Source: Clostridium sp. AM33-3
GTDB lineage: Bacteria; Bacillota; Clostridia; Lachnospirales; Lachnospiraceae
DNA length: 64,000 nt
Direction: 5' to 3'
Assembly: GCF_003480315.1 (NCBI RefSeq)
Contig: NZ_QUIV01000004.1
Span: 62,001-126,000, forward strand
The notes under the pieces were generated by a model. The model saw nothing but the letters and a program-made list of their open reading frames with translations, searched no databases and had not been told where the DNA came from. Positions 26,080 through 35,380 of the stretch are shown here, in pieces; the stretch's first letter is position 1, and every line of letters starts with the position of its first letter. Made by a program: the position numbers and the translations under genes.

Positions 26080-27597
26080 ATGAAGCATTACAAAAAGATG
26101 ATGCTCCTGATCTACGGGGCTTTGCTCTTGATCTGCATTGGAATCGTGTGGCTTCTTGGAGCGCTGAACCGGCAGGGCAATACCGGAAATAACCGGGAAT
26201 CTACGGTTCAGGAGGACACCTCTCAGGCAGGCGAAACCCAGAATAAAAATGGAGCATCCGGAACCGAGAATGGAGCCGGTTTGGATGAGACCGGTAATGG
26301 CCTGGATGAATCAGAAGAGTATGAGGCAGAGCATAACACAAAAGAAACAGAGATAGAAGAGAAGCCTTATGAGCCGCCGACTCTGATGCTGGCTTCTGAT
26401 CTTCATTATATGAGCAGCACCACCCACGATGACGGAAAAGCTTTCCGGAGCATGGTGGAGCACGATGACGGCAAGCTTGACCAGTACAGTGACGAGATGC
26501 TTGATACGCTGGTAGAAACGGCGATCGAGAATCATCCGACGGCTCTGGCCCTGACCGGGGACATCACCTTAAATGGTGAGCGGATCAACCATGAACTGCT
26601 GGCTGAGAAGCTGCAGAAGGTTCAGGATGCAGGCATTCCGGTGCTGGTGATTCCCGGCAACCATGATATCCGGAATCAAAACGCAGCCACCTATTTTGGT
26701 GAAAAACGGGAAGAGGCAGAGTATCTGGAAACGGGAGATGACTTTTATGAGATCTATCACCGGTTTGGGTATGACCAGTCTCCGAACCGGGATATGGCAT
26801 CCCTGAGCTATGTGTATCCGCTGGATGCAAAGCACTGGCTTCTGATGATGGATTCCTGTATTTATGATGACGGAAATCATGTGGAAGGGCGTATCAGCGA
26901 GGCAACACTCAAATGGATGGAAGTCCATCTCCGGGTGGCAAAGGAACATGATATTCAGGTGATCGTGCTGGCTCACCACAATTTGCTCCAGGAAAGCCGC
27001 CTGTTCACAACTCAGTGTGAAATGGAGAACGGGCCGGAGGTGACGGCACTGCTGGAGGCGTATCAGGTACCGCTTTATATCAGCGGACATCTGCACGTAC
27101 AGCGGATCCGGGAGCATGTAACAGGTCCGGGGCTGGAAGATGTGCAGAATGGTATCCATGAAATCGTGCTGAGTCCGTATTCCTTCCCCGGAAATCAGTA
27201 CGGTATGCTGAGCTGGGACCTGGACGATACTATGACGTTTGAGACCCGGCATGCGGACGTGGCAGCATGGGCAAAGACACAGGGATCGAAAAATCCGGAA
27301 TTGCTTAATTTTGCGGACTGGTCTTTACAGTATGGAAAATCTGTGATCCGGGAGCAGGTGAAGCAGACCATTACTCTGGTGCCGGATGATCTGAAGGAAA
27401 AGATGGCATCCCTGTATGCAGATCTATACTTCCCCTACTGCCTGGGTGAGGCAGTGCCATGGAGTGATGCAAAGCAGACCTCGGCCTACACTTTGTGGCA
27501 GCGCGTGGACCCGAAGGGAAAGAAGTTTAAGGAGATGCAGAGTATGGCAGAGGACAGTCGTGTGGCAAGACAGAGCTGGAACAGTGCCGGCAGTTAA
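26080..27597 (+). CDS. Membrane-anchored metallophosphoesterase
   Basis: A 505-residue protein with one N-terminal transmembrane segment (LLIYGALLLICIGIVWLLGA, no lipobox). A low-complexity Asn/Glu/Thr-rich linker runs to about residue 95, followed by a calcineurin-like phosphoesterase domain. The metal motifs appear in order: ASDLHYM near 106, TGDITLNGE near 158, PGNHDIRN near 193, LAHHNLL near 300 and SGHLHVQR near 335. The catalytic domain should face the outside of the cell. The natural substrate is unknown. It stands alone between two terminator-like structures and a 168-bp gap. Confidence 0.85.
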   Translation: MKHYKKMMLLIYGALLLICIGIVWLLGALNRQGNTGNNRESTVQEDTSQAGETQNKNGASGTENGAGLDETGNGLDESEEYEAEHNTKETEIEEKPYEPPTLMLASDLHYMSSTTHDDGKAFRSMVEHDDGKLDQYSDEMLDTLVETAIENHPTALALTGDITLNGERINHELLAEKLQKVQDAGIPVLVIPGNHDIRNQNAATYFGEKREEAEYLETGDDFYEIYHRFGYDQSPNRDMASLSYVYPLDAKHWLLMMDSCIYDDGNHVEGRISEATLKWMEVHLRVAKEHDIQVIVLAHHNLLQESRLFTTQCEMENGPEVTALLEAYQVPLYISGHLHVQRIREHVTGPGLEDVQNGIHEIVLSPYSFPGNQYGMLSWDLDDTMTFETRHADVAAWAKTQGSKNPELLNFADWSLQYGKSVIREQVKQTITLVPDDLKEKMASLYADLYFPYCLGEAVPWSDAKQTSAYTLWQRVDPKGKKFKEMQSMAEDSRVARQSWNSAGS

Positions 27598-27675
27598 AAA
27601 CCGGAAAATCATACAATAATAATATTGTAATTGAGCCAGTCAGAATAGTGTTTGTTTTTCAGATGGGAACGAGTT

Positions 27676-27706
27676 ATAGTCTCTCTGGCAGACAGGAGAG
27701 ATTATG
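27676..27706 (+). other. Leader hairpin upstream of the YitT-family gene
   Basis: tatagtctctc near 27675-27685 pairs with gagagattat(g) near 27696-27706, including G-U pairs. No T-run follows, so it could be a leader structure rather than a terminator. The palindrome acaataataatattgt at 27613-27628 lies further upstream. Confidence 0.35.
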
Positions 27707-27765
27707 ACCCGTGACTGTGATGGTATTGAACAGTTACGGATTTTTGCAGAATTTGGGGGAGAATT

Positions 27766-28635
27766 ATGGCTACACAGCAGATTGAAGATCCGGTTAAACG
27801 TAAGATTGCGGAATACGCACTGATCACCGTGAGCATCTGGATCATGGTCGTTGGAATTTATTTTTTTAAGTTTCCGAATAACTTTTCTTTTGGCGGCGTT
27901 ACGGGCTTTTCGTCCGTGGTCAGCAGACTGACCGGCATGAATGCCAGTGACTTTACGTTCATAGTGAACACAGGACTTCTGGTCATGGGCTTTTTATTTT
28001 TGGGAACCGATGTTGGCATTAAGACGGTATACGCCAGCATGCTGATGTCCTTCAGCTTAAGCGCCCTGGACCGCTTTGTTCCGTTAGCAGGAACCATTAC
28101 CGACCAGCCGATGCTGGAACTGATCTTTGCAATCTTCCTTCCGGCCGTTGGATCCGCAGTTTTATTTAACATCGGAGCGTCCAGCGGTGGTACCGATATC
28201 ATTGCCATGATCTTAAAGGCACATTCCAGCATGAATATCGGAACGGCACTTCTGGTGGTGGATATTACCTCTGTGGTTATGTCCTTTTTTGTATTCGGAC
28301 CGACTACCGGACTGTATTCCTCGCTGGGACTGATGGCGAAGTCCCTGGTAATTGACGGTGTCATCGAGAATATCAACCTTTGTAAATGCTTTCATATCAT
28401 CTGTGATGATCCGGATCCGATCTGTGATTTCATCATCCGGGAGTTAAACCGCAGTGCCACTGTTTACAAGGCACAGGGCGCTTTTTCCCATCACAGCAAG
28501 ACCGTTATTATGACAACCATGAAACGCAGTCAGGCCGTGCACCTGCGCAACTACATCAAGAAAGTGGAGCCGACCGCATTCATCCTGATCTCCAACTCCA
28601 GTGAGATCATCGGCAAGGGATTTTTAAGTAATTAA
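27766..28635 (+). CDS. YitT family membrane protein (DUF161 and DUF2179)
   Basis: A 289-residue protein with five or six hydrophobic segments in the first 210 residues (for example NFSFGGVTGFSSVVSRLTG and IGASSGGTDIIAMIL), typical of the YitT family. The soluble C-terminal DUF2179 domain has YKAQGAFSHHSKTVIMTTM. Members are common in Firmicutes, often in several copies. Transport of a small solute is suspected but not shown. GGGGGAGAA lies before the ATG. It is not clearly linked to either neighbour. Confidence 0.88.
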   Translation: MATQQIEDPVKRKIAEYALITVSIWIMVVGIYFFKFPNNFSFGGVTGFSSVVSRLTGMNASDFTFIVNTGLLVMGFLFLGTDVGIKTVYASMLMSFSLSALDRFVPLAGTITDQPMLELIFAIFLPAVGSAVLFNIGASSGGTDIIAMILKAHSSMNIGTALLVVDITSVVMSFFVFGPTTGLYSSLGLMAKSLVIDGVIENINLCKCFHIICDDPDPICDFIIRELNRSATVYKAQGAFSHHSKTVIMTTMKRSQAVHLRNYIKKVEPTAFILISNSSEIIGKGFLSN

Positions 28636-28735
28636 ATACAGCATGAAAATGAGAAGACCACAGTAGTTTCCGGAAAGAAGCCACGGTGGTTTTCTGGCAT
28701 ATAATAGAGAAAAGAAGAATACTGGAGGAAGGAAG

Positions 28736-29533
28736 ATGGCAGACAACAATCCGCAGCTTCAATCCGTGGATCGGTTTCAGAAAGCATATATAGAACAGGA
28801 AAAATATCATGAGAGAAAAGTCAGAACCATAAGAGTCATGATCCTGGTGCTGTTTCTCGCCCTGTGGGAGCTCTGTACAAGACTGGATATGGTGGATGAT
28901 TTTATATTCAGCTCGCCGTCCAGAGTCTTTTTTTGTTTCCGGAAGATGGTGCTGGATGGCAGCATCTTTTCCCATATCGGCATCACACTGTTCGAAACGA
29001 TTGTCAGCTTTCTGATTGTTACGATAATCGGAATTTCGGCAGCAGTCCTGCTGTGGTCCAGCCGGAGTGCATCGGAAATCCTGGAGCCGTATCTGGTGAT
29101 GCTAAACAGCCTTCCAAAGTCCGCTCTGGCTCCTATGCTGATCGTGTGGATGGGAAGTCATGTGCATACCATCATCGCGGCGGCGGTTTCCGTAGCTGTG
29201 TTCGGCTCAATCCTGACGCTGCAGTCCGGATTTTCCTCTATGGATCCGGATCAGATCCGGTTGATCTATACTCTTGGAGGAACGAAGAAGGATGTGCTCA
29301 CAAAGGTATTATTGCCTGGCTCTGTGCCTCTGATCTTGAGCAATATGAAGGTCAATGTGGGACTGTGTCTGGTGGGGGTGATCATCGGAGAATTCCTGGC
29401 GGCAAGGAGAGGACTTGGTTATCTTATTATTTATGGCAGCCAGGTTTTTCAGCTGGACTGTGTCGTGTTATCCATCGTGCTTCTGTGCCTTTTTTCGTCC
29501 CTGTTTTATCGGATGATTGCCGGAAGGGAATGA
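28736..29533 (+). CDS. ABC transporter permease, SsuC/TauC-type, without partners
   Basis: A 265-residue inner membrane component with about six membrane spans and the cytoplasmic EAA-type loop (LIYTLGGTKKDVLTKVLLPGSVP near 170-195) that contacts the ATPase. It belongs to the nitrate/sulfonate/taurine or thiamine-precursor uptake type. No ATPase or binding-protein gene is adjacent; a YitT gene lies before it and a LacI gene after it. Its substrate is therefore unknown. GGAGGAAGGAAG precedes the ATG, and a strong terminator follows. Confidence 0.85.
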   Translation: MADNNPQLQSVDRFQKAYIEQEKYHERKVRTIRVMILVLFLALWELCTRLDMVDDFIFSSPSRVFFCFRKMVLDGSIFSHIGITLFETIVSFLIVTIIGISAAVLLWSSRSASEILEPYLVMLNSLPKSALAPMLIVWMGSHVHTIIAAAVSVAVFGSILTLQSGFSSMDPDQIRLIYTLGGTKKDVLTKVLLPGSVPLILSNMKVNVGLCLVGVIIGEFLAARRGLGYLIIYGSQVFQLDCVVLSIVLLCLFSSLFYRMIAGRE

Positions 29534-29547
29534 TATGGTGGGACAGA

Positions 29548-29587
29548 GGAAGCCCTTTATTTCTGTGAAATAAAGGGCTTCCTTTTC
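29548..29587. terminator. Terminator after the ABC permease gene
   Basis: A perfect 16-bp stem (29548-29563 with 29567-29582), 3-base loop, then ttttctct. Confidence 0.92.
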
Positions 29588-29658
29588 TCTGAGTTTGATG
29601 TTAAAATATCGGCTGACATAGTAAAAAAAGAAAAATTGTGCATAATTACAAAAAACCG

Positions 29659-29709
29659 TTTACATTTCATGGTTTGTATGTTAATATCATATATGTAATC
29701 GGTTTCCTA
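29659..29709 (+). promoter_or_regulatory. Promoter and cre-like operator of the LacI-type regulator gene
   Basis: TTTACA (29659-29664) and TAATAT (29682-29687) are 17 bases apart. TGTAATCGGTTTCC at 29694-29707 matches 13 of 14 positions of the cre consensus TGWAANCGNTNWCA. A half site (ccgtttacat) overlaps the -35. This suggests autoregulation, CcpA control, or both. Confidence 0.55.
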
Positions 29710-29736
29710 AAATGGAAGCGAAAGAGGACGTTTTAA

Positions 29737-30765
29737 ATGAATATTAAAGAACTGGCTAAGCGTGCAGGCGTTTCTTCTGCCACAGTTTCAAGAGTGCTGA
29801 ATAACTCTGGATATGTAAAAGAAGAAACACGAAAAAAGGTGCTGGAAGCGGTGGAGGAGTATCATTATGTTCCCAGTGCGATCGCGCGGAACTTAAGTAT
29901 TAATGACAATCCGAGTATTGGCGTGATCATTCCGGATATTGAAAATGAGTTCTTTTTTAAGGCCATCAGCGGAATCGGTGAAATTGCGGACAGCTATCAC
30001 TACAACATCGTATATTTCGGAACGAATGAGACCCTAGGCAAAGAACATGAGTTTTTGAATGCAGCGATCAGCCAACGCCTGAAGGGCGTGATCATTGCGC
30101 CGGTCTCCCAGCTGGATACGGTTACAAAGGACAGTCTGCTCAAGCTGGAAGAATCCGGCATCCCGGTTGTCCTTATCGACCGAGATATCCGGGGAGCACG
30201 CTTTGATGGGGTGTTTGTTGATAATTTTGGCGGAGCGTATGACGGCGTGGAGGCACTGATCCAGAATGGCCATAAAAAGATCGCTGTGATTGCCGGACCA
30301 GGCACTTCGAAGCCCGGAAAAGAGCGACTTCAGGGATATCGGCAGGCCATGGAGGATGCAGGGATCCCCGTACGGGAAGAATATGTTGCCTATGGGGATT
30401 TCAAGAGTGAGAAAGCCTATGAGTCAACAAAGTATCTGCTTGAACAGCAGGATCCGCCGACAGCAATCTTTTCATCCAACAATGAATCAACACTCGGGTG
30501 CTTAAAATATCTGACCGAGAAAGGCATGGTGCCAGGACGGGAGATCGCACTTTTGGGGTTTGATGATATCGAAACATTGAAAGTCATTGATTACAGGCTG
30601 TCTGTGGTGGAGCGTGATGCAAGACAACAGGGAATGGAGGCTATGAAGCTTCTCATGGAATGCTTTGCAGACAGTAAGAACCGGCAGCGCGGAAAAAGGA
30701 TTCTGGTTCCGTATCGGGTCATTCTGCGAGGATCAGAAAAGAGTACGGAAGAAATGTGTATGTAA
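29737..30765 (+). CDS. LacI family regulator of the ribose/deoxyribose operon
   Basis: A 342-residue repressor. The N-terminal helix-turn-helix and hinge are clear (IKELAKRAGVSSATVSRVL at 3-21, then IARNLS), followed by a periplasmic-binding-protein-like sugar domain with IGVIIPDIENEFF, a DRDI pocket segment and GFDDIETLKV. It is followed 80 bases later by deoC and rbsKDACB, so RbsR is the natural label. Because deoC is the first controlled gene, the inducer could be a deoxyribose- or ribose-derived compound. Palindromic operators lie at its own promoter and before deoC. Confidence 0.9.
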   Translation: MNIKELAKRAGVSSATVSRVLNNSGYVKEETRKKVLEAVEEYHYVPSAIARNLSINDNPSIGVIIPDIENEFFFKAISGIGEIADSYHYNIVYFGTNETLGKEHEFLNAAISQRLKGVIIAPVSQLDTVTKDSLLKLEESGIPVVLIDRDIRGARFDGVFVDNFGGAYDGVEALIQNGHKKIAVIAGPGTSKPGKERLQGYRQAMEDAGIPVREEYVAYGDFKSEKAYESTKYLLEQQDPPTAIFSSNNESTLGCLKYLTEKGMVPGREIALLGFDDIETLKVIDYRLSVVERDARQQGMEAMKLLMECFADSKNRQRGKRILVPYRVILRGSEKSTEEMCM

Positions 30766-30780
30766 GATGCACATTTTTCT

Positions 30781-30809
30781 TTGAAACAATATGTAACCGG
30801 TTACATACA
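30781..30809 (+). promoter_or_regulatory. Promoter of the deoC-rbs operon with perfect palindromic operator
   Basis: TTGAAA (30781-30786) and CATACA (30804-30809) are 17 bases apart. The 18-base perfect palindrome tatgtaaccggttacata at 30790-30807 fills the spacer and reaches into the -10. Its core TGTAACCGGTTACA fits the cre consensus at every position. The LacI-type regulator encoded upstream, CcpA, or both could bind it and block transcription. Confidence 0.75.
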
Positions 30810-30844
30810 GAAGGAGAAATATTTATTATAAAGGAGAGGGTATT

Positions 30845-31480
30845 ATGAACTTAAATCGCATGATCGATCACACAATGTTAAAGGCAGACGCAACAAAGGA
30901 AACCATCATCCGTTACTGCAGAGAAGCGAAGGAGCATGAGTTTGCATCTGTCTGCGTAAATACCTGCTTTGTTCCGCTGGTGGCTGACGAGTTAAAGGGC
31001 AGTGAAGTAAAGACCTGCTGTGTGGTTGGTTTTCCGTTGGGAGCCATGCTGACGACAGCCAAGGCTTTTGAGGCATCTGAAGCAGTAAAAGCCGGAGCCG
31101 ATGAAGTGGATATGGTTATCAATATCAGTGCACTGAAAGATAAAGATGATAACTACGTGGAAGATGATATCCGTGCAGTGGTTGAAGCATCCAAAGGCGC
31201 AGTTGTAAAAGTGATTATTGAGACATGCCTCCTTACTGATGAGGAGAAGGTTCGGGCGTGCGAATTATCTGTAAAAGCCGGAGCGGATTTTGTAAAGACT
31301 TCAACCGGATTTTCCACCGGTGGTGCTACTGTGGAAGACGTGGCATTGATGAAAAAGACCGTTGGCGAGCGTGCAAAGGTAAAGGCGAGCGGCGGTATTC
31401 GCACACCGGAGGCGGCAAAGGCTCTGGTAGAAGCAGGCGCGGACCGGATCGGTGCCGGAAATGGAATTGTGTTGCTGTAG
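30845..31480 (+). CDS. deoC: Deoxyribose-phosphate aldolase
   Basis: A 211-residue class I aldolase, the typical bacterial length. It splits 2-deoxyribose 5-phosphate into glyceraldehyde 3-phosphate and acetaldehyde. The Schiff-base lysine is K151 in [14 protein letters not shown], with the helper lysine K180 in VKASGGIR and D89 in ADEVDMV. AAAGGAGAGG precedes the ATG. It is the first gene of the operon, ahead of a ribokinase-like gene and the ribose transporter. That order implies that the operon can handle deoxyribose as well as, or instead of, ribose. Confidence 0.96.
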   Translation: MNLNRMIDHTMLKADATKETIIRYCREAKEHEFASVCVNTCFVPLVADELKGSEVKTCCVVGFPLGAMLTTAKAFEASEAVKAGADEVDMVINISALKDKDDNYVEDDIRAVVEASKGAVVKVIIETCLLTDEEKVRACELSVKAGADFVKTSTGFSTGGATVEDVALMKKTVGERAKVKASGGIRTPEAAKALVEAGADRIGAGNGIVLL

Positions 31481-31516
31481 CAGTTTGGGGATAAAAAGGA
31501 AAGAAGGAGACAGCTT

Positions 31517-32446
31517 ATGGGGAAGAAAACAGTTGTATTTGGAAGCTTTGTTGTGGATCTGATGGGAAGAACCCCGCATCTTCCGGCAGCAGGAGAAACC
31601 GTAAAAGGAACCGTATTCAAAATGGGACCGGGAGGAAAGGGATTCAACCAGGGCGTAGCTGCTCATAAAGCCGGAGCCGATGTGACCATGGTAACAAAGC
31701 TTGGCCGGGATACTTTTGCTGATATTGCATTAAATACCATGAAGGAGCTTGGCATGAAGCAGGACCGTATCCTGTATTCAGATGATACCGAGACAGGCTG
31801 TGCGCTGATCATGGTAGATGAAAATACCAGTCAGAACGAGATTGTAGTGATTCTGGGTTCCTGCAATACGATTTCTGATGCGGAGGTAGATTCTCTGGAG
31901 GATCTGCTGGATGGCTGTGAATATATGCTGACCCAGCTGGAAACGAATGTATCTTCGGTAGAGCGCATTGTGGATATTGCCTGCAAAAAGGGTGTTAAGG
32001 TTATCTTAAATACTGCGCCGGTACAGCCGATCAGTGATGAACTTCTCAGCAAGGTTGATCTGATCACACCGAATGAGGTAGAGGCAGAAATCCTGACCGG
32101 TGTGAAGGTTGACAGTGAAGAAGCGGCAGATAAAGCAGCTGAGTGGTTTTTCGGCAAAGGAGTAAAACGAGTGCTGATTACTCTGGGGGGCAGAGGTGTT
32201 TACATCAACACCGGAGATAAAAAAGGAATTATCCCGGCTTATAAGGTTAATGCAATTGATACAACAGGTGCCGGAGATGCCTTCAATGGAGGACTTCTGG
32301 CGGCACTGGCCGAGGATAAGGATATCTGGGAGGCAGCAGATTTTGCGAATGCGCTGGCTGCATTATCTGTTCAGAAAATCGGAACGACACCATCTATGCC
32401 GGTCAGAAGTGAAATCGATGACTTTTTAAATGCACATAAAAAATAG
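31517..32446 (+). CDS. rbsK: Ribokinase family sugar kinase
   Basis: A 309-residue PfkB-family kinase. The N-terminal GSFVVDLMGRTPHLP and GGKGFNQGVAAHKAGA, and the C-terminal anion hole and catalytic base DTTGAGDAFNGGL (near 250), are ribokinase-like. It phosphorylates ribose at O5; with deoC in the same operon a deoxyribokinase activity is equally possible. GGAAAGAAGGAG precedes the ATG, and 12 bases separate it from rbsD. Confidence 0.93.
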   Translation: MGKKTVVFGSFVVDLMGRTPHLPAAGETVKGTVFKMGPGGKGFNQGVAAHKAGADVTMVTKLGRDTFADIALNTMKELGMKQDRILYSDDTETGCALIMVDENTSQNEIVVILGSCNTISDAEVDSLEDLLDGCEYMLTQLETNVSSVERIVDIACKKGVKVILNTAPVQPISDELLSKVDLITPNEVEAEILTGVKVDSEEAADKAAEWFFGKGVKRVLITLGGRGVYINTGDKKGIIPAYKVNAIDTTGAGDAFNGGLLAALAEDKDIWEAADFANALAALSVQKIGTTPSMPVRSEIDDFLNAHKK

Positions 32447-32458
32447 GGGGAAGAAATT

Positions 32459-32857
32459 ATGCTGAAAACTGGAATTTTACATCCGCAGCTGGCAAGAGTG
32501 CTCGCGGAACTGCGTCATAAGGATACACTGGTGATCGGAGATGCAGGACTTCCGATTCCGAAAGGGGTGGAGCGCATCGATCTTGGATGGAGACCGGGAG
32601 ATCCTGCCTATCTGGATGTACTGGAGGAAATCTTAAAATATATTGTGGTTGAAAAAGCTACCTTTGCGGATGAGGCACTCCGTGTAACGCCAGAGTTTCA
32701 TGAAAAGGCAAAGGCGCTTCTTCCGGCGGAACTTCCGGTGGAGTATATTCCGCATACAGAATTAAAAGCCAGAAGCGCAAACGCGAAAGCAATCATTCTT
32801 ACGGGAGAGTTTACAGGCTATACTAATGTAATCCTTACTGCAGGCTGCGCTTATTAG
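32459..32857 (+). CDS. rbsD: D-ribose pyranase
   Basis: A 132-residue RbsD/FucU-type protein. The N-terminal MLKTGILHPQLARVLAELRH, the catalytic histidine at about residue 20 and GDAGLPIPKGVERIDL are conserved. It interconverts the pyranose and furanose forms of the sugar so the kinase receives its substrate. The gene follows rbsK by 12 bases and precedes rbsA in the standard order; GGGGGAAG lies upstream. Confidence 0.95.
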   Translation: MLKTGILHPQLARVLAELRHKDTLVIGDAGLPIPKGVERIDLGWRPGDPAYLDVLEEILKYIVVEKATFADEALRVTPEFHEKAKALLPAELPVEYIPHTELKARSANAKAIILTGEFTGYTNVILTAGCAY

Positions 32858-32883
32858 TGCAAGAAACCCGAAGGAGGCGGAAA

Positions 32884-34386
32884 ATGGGGGATCGTGTTAT
32901 ATTGCGCCTGGAGGATATTGTTAAGACATTCCCGGGCGTAAAGGCTTTGGATGGGGTAAAGCTTGATGTGAAAGAGGGGGAGGTTCATGCGCTCTGCGGG
33001 GAGAACGGAGCCGGCAAATCAACCCTGATGAAGATCATTGCAGGCGCGCAGGGCTATACCTCCGGTCATATGTACATCAATGACCAGGAGGTGGTATTCC
33101 ATTCAACCAAGGAAGCGGAAAAAATGGGGATTGCCATGATCTATCAGGAATTTAATATGGTTCCTGAGCTTTCTGTGGCAGAGAATATGTATCTTGGCAG
33201 ACTGCCGAAAACACAGCTTGGGGTGGTTGACTGGAAAAAGCTTTATCAGGATGCGGATGAGGTTTTGAAAAAGCTCGGCTTAAAATTTGACTGCCGCAAT
33301 AAAGTAAAGAATTTGTCGGTAGCAGAATCGCAGATGACGGAGATCGCAAAATGTCTGACGATCGGTGCAAAGGTTATTATCATGGATGAGCCAACTGCGG
33401 CACTGACAGATGAGGAAATTCAGATTTTATTCCGGATCATTGCGGAATTAAAGGCAAAGGGAATTTCTATTTTGTACATATCACACCGTATGGATGAAAT
33501 TTTCCGGATTTCAGATCGGCTGACCGTATTCCGGGATGGAAAATACATTGCGACAAAAGCAATCGGAGAAACCGATTATGATGATGTGGTTTCCATGATG
33601 GTAGGACGGAGTGTGACCAACCTTTATCCGAAACGAAATTATGAAAAACAGGATGTTGCGATGGAACTTCGCAATGTAACCGGAAAGGGAGTACACGGTG
33701 TCAGCTTAAAGCTGCACAAAGGAGAAATTCTTGGTGTGGCAGGACTTCTTGGCTCCGGAACGATCGAACTATCCAAAATCGTATATGGTGCACTGCCGAT
33801 GACGGATGGGGAAATTATCATCAATGGAGAGAAAAAAGATTGTTCCTCACCACGAAAAGCTTTAAAAGCAGGTATCGGGTTTGTCTCAGATGACCGTAAG
33901 CAGGAGGGACTGGTCCTGATCCGTAATATCCGGGAAAATATTTCCATGTCGTCTCTGGATAAGATCAGCAATGGTCTGTATCTGAATAAGGCAAAAGAAA
34001 CAGAAAATATCAATGCAGAGGTAAAGCGCCTGAATATCAAGATCAGCAGTCCGGCTCAGCTTGCCGGAAAGCTGAGCGGCGGAAACCAGCAGAAAGTTGT
34101 ATTCGCAAAGGTACTGGAGGCAGATCCGTCCATACTGATTCTGGACGAGCCTACCCGTGGTGTCGATGTGGGCGCAAAGGCAGAGATTTATCAGATTATG
34201 GATGAACTGACAAAGCAGGGAAAGAGCATTATTCTGATCTCAACGGATCTGCCCGAGGTGATCGGCATGAGTGACCGCGTGGTGATCATGCGTGAGGGAT
34301 ATACCGTTCTGGAAATTGATAAGTCAGAGATGAATCAGGAAAAAATATTAGCCTATGCGTCAGGAGGAGTCAGTGAAAATGAATAA
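32884..34386 (+). CDS. rbsA: Ribose ABC transporter ATP-binding protein
   Basis: A 500-residue protein with two ABC domains, as in other sugar importers of the CUT2 type. The first has GENGAGKSTLMK near residue 40 and IIMDEPTAAL near 165. The second has a degenerate A-loop region (VAGLLGSGTIELSK), a full signature KLSGGNQQKVVFAK near 400 and LILDEPTRGVDVG near 420. AGGAGG lies before the ATG at 32884; an upstream in-frame start at 32857 is disfavoured. It works with RbsC and RbsB at the membrane. Confidence 0.95.
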   Translation: MGDRVILRLEDIVKTFPGVKALDGVKLDVKEGEVHALCGENGAGKSTLMKIIAGAQGYTSGHMYINDQEVVFHSTKEAEKMGIAMIYQEFNMVPELSVAENMYLGRLPKTQLGVVDWKKLYQDADEVLKKLGLKFDCRNKVKNLSVAESQMTEIAKCLTIGAKVIIMDEPTAALTDEEIQILFRIIAELKAKGISILYISHRMDEIFRISDRLTVFRDGKYIATKAIGETDYDDVVSMMVGRSVTNLYPKRNYEKQDVAMELRNVTGKGVHGVSLKLHKGEILGVAGLLGSGTIELSKIVYGALPMTDGEIIINGEKKDCSSPRKALKAGIGFVSDDRKQEGLVLIRNIRENISMSSLDKISNGLYLNKAKETENINAEVKRLNIKISSPAQLAGKLSGGNQQKVVFAKVLEADPSILILDEPTRGVDVGAKAEIYQIMDELTKQGKSIILISTDLPEVIGMSDRVVIMREGYTVLEIDKSEMNQEKILAYASGGVSENE

Positions 34387-35332
34387 GAAAAAATTAATCA
34401 ATCAGATTAATATCTACCGCTCCGTGTTGATCCTTCTTGTGATCTGTGTATTTGCAACGATTTTGTCTCCAAGCTTTTTGAGTGTGACAAACCTGTTCAA
34501 TGTTTTTAAGCAGATCACGGTAGCGGGAATTGTCGGATGCGGTATGACATTTGTAATTTTAACCGGTGGTATTGACCTTTCCGTTGGCTCTATTCTGGGA
34601 TTATCCGGTGTACTGGCCTCCGGTGTGCTGGCATCGACCGGCAATACGGCTGTGGCTGTCGCAGTATCCCTGACAGTCGGTATTGCCTGCGGTGCAGTGA
34701 ATGGATTTTTCGTATCTGTCTGTGGTATCCCGCCGTTTATTTCTACCCTTGGTATGATGACGTTGCTTCGCGGTGTGATTCTTGTATACACAAAAGGCTC
34801 GCCGATTCCGATCAAATCAGATGCCTACAAGTTCTTTGGTAAAGGCAGTATCGCAGGAATCCCGGTGCCGGTCATCATCCTCATCATTGTATTCTTATTG
34901 GCACATTATATCCTCACTCAGACCTCCTACGGGCGCAGTGTGTATGCGGTGGGCGGAAACCGCGAGGCAGCGCGTCTTTCCGGTATCCGGGTAAAAACCA
35001 GTGAGTTTCTGGTATATACCTTAAATGGTCTGATGTGTGGTATGGCAGGACTGATCCTGACAGCACGTCTTGGATCTGCGCAGTCCACAAGCGGAACAGG
35101 TATCGAGATGGATGCCATTGCAGCTGTTATTCTTGGGGGAACCAGCTTAAGCGGTGGTGTCGGATTCGTGCTTCCGACGGTAGTCGGCGCGATGATCATG
35201 GGTATTATTGATAACATCCTGACCCTTATGAACGTAAATCCGCATGCAACCAATATTGTGAAGGGTGCGGTGATCTTAATTGCAGTACTGGTGGACAAGA
35301 AGGTGAAGGATCTGTCTGCAAAGGCTGAATAA
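34379..35332 (+). CDS. rbsC: Ribose ABC transporter permease
   Basis: A 317-residue membrane protein of the BPD_transp_2 family with eight or more hydrophobic spans. MTFVILTGGIDLSVGSILG near 65 and AVGGNREAARLSGI near 205 are hallmark blocks, and the second contacts the ATPase. The ATG at 34379 overlaps the rbsA end by 8 bases and follows AGGAGGAG; a GTG two codons earlier is also possible. Substrate is assumed from the operon. Confidence 0.95.
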   Translation: MNKKKLINQINIYRSVLILLVICVFATILSPSFLSVTNLFNVFKQITVAGIVGCGMTFVILTGGIDLSVGSILGLSGVLASGVLASTGNTAVAVAVSLTVGIACGAVNGFFVSVCGIPPFISTLGMMTLLRGVILVYTKGSPIPIKSDAYKFFGKGSIAGIPVPVIILIIVFLLAHYILTQTSYGRSVYAVGGNREAARLSGIRVKTSEFLVYTLNGLMCGMAGLILTARLGSAQSTSGTGIEMDAIAAVILGGTSLSGGVGFVLPTVVGAMIMGIIDNILTLMNVNPHATNIVKGAVILIAVLVDKKVKDLSAKAE

Positions 35333-35380
35333 AAGGTGTAAATATCCCTGCGGGGAAAAATAAAAAAGGAGAATGTATTT

